Shown piece after piece: positions 56,193 to 64,000 of a DNA stretch of 64,000 nucleotides (its first letter is position 1; each line of letters opens with the position of its first letter). Position numbers and translations under genes: made by a program. The stretch is taken from contig JAIXMQ010000020.1 in the NCBI GenBank assembly GCA_025716855.1, positions 372,001 to 436,000 of the forward strand, written 5' to 3'. This DNA comes from Pilaira anomala (lineage: Eukaryota; Mucoromycota; Mucoromycetes; Mucorales; Mucoraceae). A model generated the notes under the pieces. The model was not told the origin of the DNA. It ran no database searches and saw only the letters and a program-made list of their open reading frames with translations.

Positions 56193-58062
56193 TCTGGTGT
56201 TGAACCAAGAAAAAAAAATTAATAAAGAATTCGTTGAGAAAAAGTTAATAAATTGAAAATAAAATTACCAACAAATAAATACTGGAAAAAACTAACCTTT
56301 TTTTTTTTTTTTGACGTTGTTGAGTCAGGGCGTGCAGGTGATATTACAATTATCTTAAAATAATAATTGTAATAATTTAAATAAATAATATTCTTTCAAG
56401 TGATTTAAACAAATAAAAAGCATTGATTCCTATATATTTTGTAAACATCAACTGTCTTTTTCAGCTGAATTTCATTTAAAAAGAACTACACAAAAAAATA
56501 AATAAATAGTAAATACATCATACGGTCAAGTCATGTGTAAAGTAGAGGAGAGAGAAGTAGGTTTTGGCTCTATAATAAACCAGTCCTAAGTTATGTCATA
56601 GGTCTAAAATGAATCATCATGCAATGCCATTTATTTTACTAGCGCCTGCCTTCATTATTATTACTATTATTATTATTTTGCTGTAGACCTTTCTTTTGGA
56701 TGATTATAATAAGCCAGTACTGTCATATGGATTATGAGACGCGCAATATAGCTGTTGAAACAGGAAATAAATTAGAGAAATAATTTATCTGTTACCATAT
56801 TCCCATGTATGTTTATATGGGTATGTATCTAGATTAATCTCGTGTGTAACTATACAATGGGCGGCTGTTCATACTTAAATACCTATCTCAACTGGACTTG
56901 CATAAAAATTCAGCCAGGATTTTACTCTTTCAAAAAGAGTAATTGTGTCTGATTTCCAACAGATAAGTAAAAAGACGGCTAAAGGGATCATCATCAGCAC
57001 CACTTTTGGTATATTAGACTTATATACCGTATTCTGAAATTAAACATGTTTGTAATGAAAGCAGATGTTAAACAGATGCATGTTTCAGACTAATTGATGT
57101 AGAAAGAATAAATTTTAGGCTACTCAAGTGTTAATTGTTTCGAGACTAGAACTAGAAAAGAATAATTATCTTTCTGTACTGGTGACACGAAACTTAAAAT
57201 CGAAATATAAAATTAACTGTTGTATTTTGGATCTGAAAAGAATACAGTTATATCAAATATCATCACTCCAAGTAAAAAAAAAAAAAAAAGGCAAATGACC
57301 GGAAAGCCATATTTGTCAGAAGCGTCGTATAACTTGATTCACAATTGTATTTCATCATTTACAATATATATTCTGTCATAACAAAACTTTTTCCCAAAAG
57401 AAATTTGCAAACATGGTCATGATCTTAGTAAGCAAAGTTAAACAACAAGAATAGCTTTCCCTCTCTCAAAAAAGAAGACAAGTATCAACTGCTCCTCCAG
57501 GAAAAAAAAAAAAATTGTCTATTTTGAGGTTAGAAATATATTATGTAATTGTACTTTTCAATCTTCTTCTCCCTTCATGCAATTGTGAGCGTCTTGGGCA
57601 AACTTTCTCCTTTTCTAATATAAATTATTTAATGATTCTAGGCAAAGAAAAAAAAAATATAAGGAATAGATCATGTGTACTATATAAAAGAGCTTTTTCA
57701 TCCATTACATTTATAATATCATATATTCTATTTCTTAAAAAGGATTTGTATCACAGATGACATGTCTTTTGTTTGCTCAAAACAAAACCTATGACTTATT
57801 CTCCCTTTAACATATGACAAAAAATAAGATTGTTGTACATTTTAAAAATCAGGACAAGCAGAAGACAATGATGGTCTTTTCTGTATAAATAAAAAAAATT
57901 ATCCCGTAGTACAGATTCTTGAATAATTATACCGGGATCAGAAAAAGAAGTTAAAGCTTTATTTTTAGTGTGCTTATCACTACCTAAGTATCTAAGTATT
58001 CTATATAGTGTTGATACTATATAAAAATTAGTTACACCACCTGTATACCTCCAAATCATCCA

Positions 58063-58102
<40 letters not shown>

Positions 58103-59769
58103 GCCTTTTTTAAACTACCATTACAGTAGCAAATCTCTTACGATACGCTATACGTGTTTACTGAGCTTGATTAGTTTTTTTTATAAAGAAAAAAGTGACC
58201 GAAAAAAAAACATCAGCCAATCAGTTCATCTACTTCAAAAATAAAAAATATATTTTGGGAACAATTAGTCGGATAAAAAGAACTTTACTTTTACACCTAA
58301 AAGCTTAAAATCATTTAAGCGTGATATACACAGATCGGCGCTATAAAAATCAAAAAGCAGTTCTTTCTAAGTGTAACTATTTTTTTAGGTAAATTTTTAT
58401 TTCAGTAATATATAATGTAAATTCATGCAATTAAAAAAAAAAAACGACTTTAACCTGATCCTGAATAAACTGGGTATTATATTTCCTAACTAAAAGCTGT
58501 CTTTGCTATTAGTTTTTTTTTTAGCATGATATCTTATTGAAAGAAGGCTGTAAAAGTAAAACTATAGCTGACCTCTATATAAAGTTTTATTATGAGAAGA
58601 ATAATATAATATAGATTACTTATCTGATTAACTATTTTACGGCAAATTGGATTAGCAACAAACATATGAAGGATATTTATAAGCTGCTGGCTATTTATAT
58701 CATGGCTAGAATTTGATGCCTTCAAAATACCATATCAATTATTTAAACAATAGAAAGAAGCCGTATCCTTTTTTTTTTTTTTTTTTTGAATACAATTTTG
58801 AGGGTATATATATATACTTTTAGTATTACATAATTGAACACATGAAAGAGAAATAACCTCTTCTTTAAATATTTGAAAAATCGACCTAATTTGTACCACT
58901 TGAAGTAACTTGGTCTAAAAAAAGGATTATTACTGAGAATAACTCCTTTTTATTATATTTTTTTTTTATTCTTGACTTTTACTCACTTTCATAATCATGT
59001 ATTATAAACAAAATATTAAATAAATAATGAATTAAATCACTCAGTTTGTGTATGTGATTATGTAAGTTAATAAATGAAGGCCCTAAAAATATTACTGACG
59101 TCAAAAATGAATCACAGTTTTGAGCTGCGAGTCTATTCATTCTATCTAAAATAATCAAGTAAATTAGTAGTTTGTAGCTGCGAATAAAGTGATGTAAAAA
59201 GAAAAATATTTTTTATTTTATTTCATTAAATAAATTTATTTACACATGGTGTCAAAAAGGTTCAAGTTTGACAAGGAAAAAGCGCAGTTTTAATCATGAT
59301 GGTAGTACGTCAAAAGACACATAAGTTTACACACGAGAACACGCACTTTAAATCTCGATCACCATTGCTAGTCTGATCTGTCATTTTTTACATGTTTTAT
59401 AAGAGATTCAACTTTAACTTTCTTTCGCGTTTTATTAATTTTAAAATATTCCTTCATTTTTGTATTTTTTTTTTTTTTTTTTGACATTCTTGACAGGTAT
59501 TTAACTGGAATTCGAGAAAAGCTTATTCATTTTCAAGAAACCATAATTTTAAAAAGACATGGTTCATATTCTAGCAACAAATAGCAAGAACTAAATAGTT
59601 AATAACTACTTTGTAAAGCAGTCATCTCTTTCATACTTGATAGTTTTACTTGTTGATTGGCTGATTTCCATAGACCGATGTGAGAAATGGTTGGTTCATA
59701 TTAAGTTTTTACGCCAGGCCTAATTTTTTTTTTCTTTCTGTCAATATTGTGTACACCTTTAGGATAATA

Positions 59770-59800
<31 letters not shown>

Positions 59801-59981
59801 CTCTCTCTCTTATTTATTTTTCTCTATTTTTTTTTTTTTTTTTTTTTCTGTACATATCATAATATACACGCACACATACGAATAAACGGGGAAAATAATT
59901 ATATCTTCTTTTTTTTTTTTGATAAAATAAAAATAAAAAAAGCACTTATTACAAGAAAAAAAAAAAAAAAAAAAAGACTCA
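56193..59981. other. 3.8-kb AT-rich gene-poor region
   Basis: No supported gene. Contains a (TTA)n run (about 56652-56674), a T35A12 junction (about 58062-58101), T17 (about 58768-58786), T32 (59772-59800) and T/A-rich tracts up to the start codon at 59982, with an A23 run directly before it. Confidence 0.4.
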
Positions 59982-62450
59982 ATGGCTCAAAAAGCGAATA
60001 ATGAAACTAGTCAAAAGAAACATCGTCAAGGTGGTTTGCCAGTGTCCATTCATCCGGACGATGCCAAAGATAAAGTGTTTACAGCCATTCTAAAAGCTTT
60101 ATTGAAGATGGGGAATAAACCAAGTTCACCTAAAGAACTCGCAAATATTATTGTTAAACATAAATATGCTACTCTTGGGTAAGTCCTTTTGACAACACTT
60201 TTATTATTATTATTCTTTTTAAAAGCTATATTTTTTTTTTGACACGTTTTTTTTTTTTCTTTCTTTCTCTTTTTTTTTCTTTTAATAGTGGAGCTACACC
60301 TTTTGCTACAGTATCTTCTCGTATATCGCAACATTTTAAAAGAGCAGCAGAACATAATCCACCAAGAGCTCCTTTACTAGCAAAACATGTTGATCAAAAT
60401 CATTCAAGAAAAATTAATTATTCATTAGCTACAGGAGAAAATGCCGCTGCTGCTGGCGTCACCACCACTTCATCATCCAGTACACCAACAACATCAACTA
60501 CACCAATTGAACCACATGATGTCAATAATAACAATAACAATACCGCAGTAGGAAATAGCATTGGACCGCAGTATACTGAAGATCCTTCTCGTACAAATAG
60601 TAAAACACGAAGAAATCCTTTACCAAAATCTTTACGAAAAGCAGAAGAAGCAGATGATGAAGAGGAAGAAGAAGAAGATGATGATGAAGATGATGAAGAT
60701 GAAGAAGAGAGTGATGAAGAGGATGATGAAGATGAAGATGATGTACCAGTTATTTTTCATCAATCTAAAAAGCATAAAACAGAACATTTATCATCACCAC
60801 CACCTATTTCACCTTCTATTCATCCTATTCAACAAGAACCAAGATCTTCAACTATTGAAGGCTATAATCAATCTATGAATGGATCAGATGATGAAAGTGA
60901 TGGTGAACATTCTGATTATCATGAAGAAATGTTACAAGGTGATCAAGATTTAGATATTTTAACTCAAAGAAGATTATCCAGAAGACAATCGAATGCCATT
61001 CAAAAAGCAAGATTAAATATTAAAAATAATAATTTATCTCAACATCCTTTAACTCCTGTTACTGAAAATAAGGAAATAGAAAATAACTCAAATACAATCA
61101 CTATTGCTTCTCCACAACATGTAGAAAAAGCCATTAGTCCAATTGAACCTAGTTCAATCACTGAAATTGAACCTAATAGTAATGACAATACTACTACGAC
61201 TACTACTACTACGACTACTACTACTACTACTACTACTACTAATACTACAGCAACAGCAACAGCAACAACAACAGCTACTGCTACTAACAGTAGTAGTAAT
61301 AGTGATTCTATTACTACTACAACAGAATCATCGAATAATTCAGAATCAAAACCAATTATGCCTACATTACAATTACCACCGCCTTCACCACCCGTAACCA
61401 CTCTAACAAATGTTCGAAAACCATCATTTTCATTTAGTAGTGGATTTCCAGGAGATCAAGAACTTTGGACACCATTTAGTTTTGAACATGATTTTGATAA
61501 TGTCTTTTTACAAGAACCCTCAACAGCACATCATATTCCATTTAATATTGCTACTCCAGAATCAGTTTCTGTATCAGAATTAGATAATTATTTTTCAAGT
61601 ACTTCAACTTCATCTACATCCACTTCATCATCATCTTCTAATTCTAATAGATCACAACGAAAGAGCTTTTCTTCTGCCATGTTGGGTCCAAACGATAAAT
61701 CATTATTACAAAAAGTACTTTTAGCTAGTGCAGCTAGAGGTGTTGCTGAACAATCAAACACAACGCCAACATCATTATCTTCTTCATCATCAACTACTAA
61801 TACTAGTAAAATTACTACTTCTCCAAGAGAAGAAAAATTAAAGGAAAAGGAAAAACCTGCACCTGGTCCTTCAATTCAATCCACTTATAGTAGTTCAAGT
61901 TTAATGAATGTAGATAATGGAGAAGATTTTGTAAAGTTTGAAGATGATGAAAAGAAGGAATCTCCTATAGTTACAACACCAGTAACACACACAGTATCCA
62001 CACTCACACCATCACCACCACCACCACCACCATTGCCTACACAACAACAACAAACCATAAAAAAAGTTGCTGATATTTTACCCGCACAAAACAATAATAA
62101 TAATAATAATAGTAGTAGTAGTACAGTAACACCAACAAACAATACAACCTTATCTGCAGCTGAAATATTAAAATCAATGAACATTCAAAACCTTAATTTA
62201 TCAGCGCTTCATCAAATGACATCGAATATTCCTAGTCTACAACATTTATCTCCTACGTTTGATTTAGCAAAGACAATGGCAGCTTATATGCAATCCTTGG
62301 CTAAATCAGCGAATACAAATGCAGCTTCTTCAACAACAAATTCACCACATGCAATGGATCTCAAATCTATCTTGACACGATTTCCTGCACTTGAAGCATT
62401 TATTAAAAAGGATCCAGTTGTACCTAATCCATCCACATCGCCTCAACTGC

Positions 62451-62484
<34 letters not shown>

Positions 62485-62486
62485 GC

Positions 62487-62518
<32 letters not shown>

Positions 62519-63651
62519 GCATCATTACAAAATACAACTACATCACAAACCAATTCCATACCGCAACCACCCCCTTTAGTTTCAGCTGTACCAGGGTCTG
62601 ATTTTATACCAAATTTAATCAGTGCAACTGAACCAATTGTGCATACATTGACACCTACCACACCACCAATGTATATCACCTTAATTGATCATATTGCAGT
62701 CTGTATTGTCGTACTTGCAAAAACCGAAACCACACCTGAGTATCGTATCATGCGTCGAGTGGATACAGGATTTATTAACGGTACCGTCTTATTAACTGCA
62801 GGAGGTATTGAAACCGAGAGCGAGCGAAGCATGATCCTATCATTTGAGATGGAGCGAGTGCGTATGCCTAAAAAGAAATCGCAATTGTTCGGTACTTGGA
62901 TCCCACTAAGAAGAGCGCAAGAACTCGCAGCGACCTGTTCGATCCAACATAAACTCGGTCACTTTTTAGAAGACTCGATCGAATCCTATTTTCCAAATCC
63001 TTTACCCATTCAAGTCAATACCAGAAAACCGCATCGAGATAATCGTTTAACCGCTTTGGCTTTAGCCGCTTTAAGATCGGATAACTCGAAATCCAATGGC
63101 TTTATCGTGCCTCCCATCTCACGTCAATCTTCTTCGTCGGGAAGTATGGGCGCGGCTCAGTTACAGGAATTGTTATTGACCCATCCGAATAAAGCCTTGA
63201 AATCAAATGGGTTGAGTAAAGCGCCTTTGTTAGGTCGGTACGAGGATCAAGAACCGAAATCAATACCTATCTCGGCTACGACTACGACTAACAACAACAC
63301 AACGACTTCAACTACCACAACCGCTACAATTGCGAACAACAGTATAAAGAAAAGTAGTAGTATCAGTGGAAAGGAAGAAAGTGATGTAGATATTGTCAAC
63401 AGTAGTGATTCTTCTGTAGCAGCTACTTCTTCAAATGAAGAGGACTCGGATTCTGAAGATCATGATACTGCTTCAAACGATTTAGAGGAAATGATCAGTA
63501 GAGTCACCCATACCAATAAGCAACCACTTCATATTCATCCACGTGATTTACAGAAAAAACGTAAAAGAAGTATAAAAGAAGAAGACAATGATTTAAAACC
63601 AACAAAATCTGTTCGAAAGAAATCAAATTCTTCGGCTGGTAGTAGTCATAG

Positions 63652-63686
<35 letters not shown>

Positions 63687-64000
63687 GCGGTGGTAAATGG
63701 TCTTCTAATAATAATTCAAGTAATATTGGTGCTACAACGACGACGACTACAACTACGAAACCAAATATAATTACTACAGCTGTACCAAGTACGAAAAAAT
63801 CATCTACAATCATTATTAAAAAGTCGGTTACAGGTGGAGGTAAAAAGGCAACAGTAAAGAAAGAAGAAGATGAAATTGATAATGTAGTGGTGGAACATAA
63901 ACCTGTATCAGAACCCTCCGCTGTTAAAACTGAATCTTTGCAATCACCAAAAATAGAAGATGTGCCGGATGATGAAGAACACGCGGATGAAGATGACGAG
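59982..64000 (+). CDS. GDS1 winged-helix plus KilA-N/APSES transcription factor (3'-truncated by window edge)
   Basis: Exon 1 59982-60178, exon 2 60289 to beyond 64000; at least 1303 aa. Residues about 20-95 form a GDS1-type winged helix (KVFTAILKALLKMGNKPSSPKEL, TPFATVSSRISQHFKRA). Then come a basic/acidic region, Thr, Ser, Asn and Gln runs (poly-Thr about 370-390, poly-Gln about 785-810), and at about 880-970 a KilA-N/APSES-type DNA-binding domain: YRIMRRVDTGFINGT, LLTAGGIETESERSMIL, LFGTWIPLRRAQELAATC and LGHFLEDSIESYFP. After that an acidic, Lys- and Ala-run-containing tail continues past the window. Two DNA-binding modules suggest a transcription factor or a chromatin/nuclear-envelope protein. 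Part of exon 2 is visibly richer in G and C than its flanks. Confidence 0.88.

Noticed and set aside
61039..61401. Val/Leu-rich minus-strand ORF and other ORFs at 61143-62679
   Set aside because: Shadows of the poly-Thr and poly-Gln codon repeats of the GDS1/KilA-N gene.
1..64000. CRISPR arrays, operons with ribosome binding sites, prophage
   Set aside because: Spliced genes, TOM/SRP/TFIIH subunits and a Pol III tRNA show a fungal nuclear genome; no spaced direct repeats of CRISPR type were seen.

Overview
The window is a nuclear chromosomal segment of a filamentous fungus. It is very AT-rich, with short spliceosomal introns (mostly 45-120 nt, GT..AG) and long poly(A)/poly(T) tracts. It has eukaryote-only genes (GPI-anchor synthesis, TFIIH, SRP, TOM complex, a Pol III tRNA) and fungus-specific families (Opi1, GDS1 winged helix, KilA-N/APSES, Set5). 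Gene structure, decayed DIRS/LINE-like retroelements and proteins such as a MERIT40 homologue fit an early-diverging fungus, most likely Mucoromycota/Mucorales. That placement is inferred from reading protein families, not from a search. I resolved 27 protein genes, most with exon junctions whose phases add up, plus one tRNA-Arg.

Layout. 1-6.1 kb: GPI1 (minus, runs off the left edge), a T5orf172-domain gene (plus), proline dehydrogenase (minus). 6.7-15.4 kb: an orphan low-complexity gene, an SLC49-like MFS transporter, and a 97-aa WWE-like mini-protein, separated by long AT-rich spacers. 15.9-26.1 kb is the compact core: TFB3/MAT1 and SRP19 head to head with start codons 18 bp apart; a small one-TM protein and a PTEN phosphatase whose stop codons overlap; an MCUR1/CCDC90 protein only 50 bp upstream of PTEN; an Opi1-type regulator; Set5; TOM7; a nucleolin/NSR1-like protein. 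27.3-32.9 kb: a MARVEL-like membrane protein, IWR1 (9 exons), tRNA-Arg(ACG), an orphan gene. 33-45 kb is gene-poor, with a GPI-anchored HExxHxxGxxx protease-like gene (one GC-AG intron), an orphan, SDE2, and a decayed region with a pseudogene and a LINE-like remnant. 45.3-48.1 kb: a Rap-GAP gene. 48.2-51.1 kb: two copies of a roughly 0.4-kb repeat (a third lies at 30.6 kb) and a decayed DIRS-like reverse transcriptase/RNase H. 51.4-56.2 kb is a second compact cluster: J-protein, cytidine deaminase, MERIT40/BABAM1 homologue, coiled-coil protein, orphan. 60-64 kb: a very long GDS1 winged-helix plus KilA-N/APSES gene, open at the right edge.

Functional themes. Several products act in mitochondria (proline dehydrogenase, MCUR1/Put7-like, TOM7) or in nuclear gene expression (MAT1, IWR1, SDE2, NSR1, Set5, the GDS1/APSES factor). 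There is no biosynthetic cluster, CRISPR array or intact mobile element. The most unusual features are the extreme head-to-head and tail-to-tail gene packing, the fungal MERIT40, the metzincin-like surface protein and the GDS1-APSES fusion.
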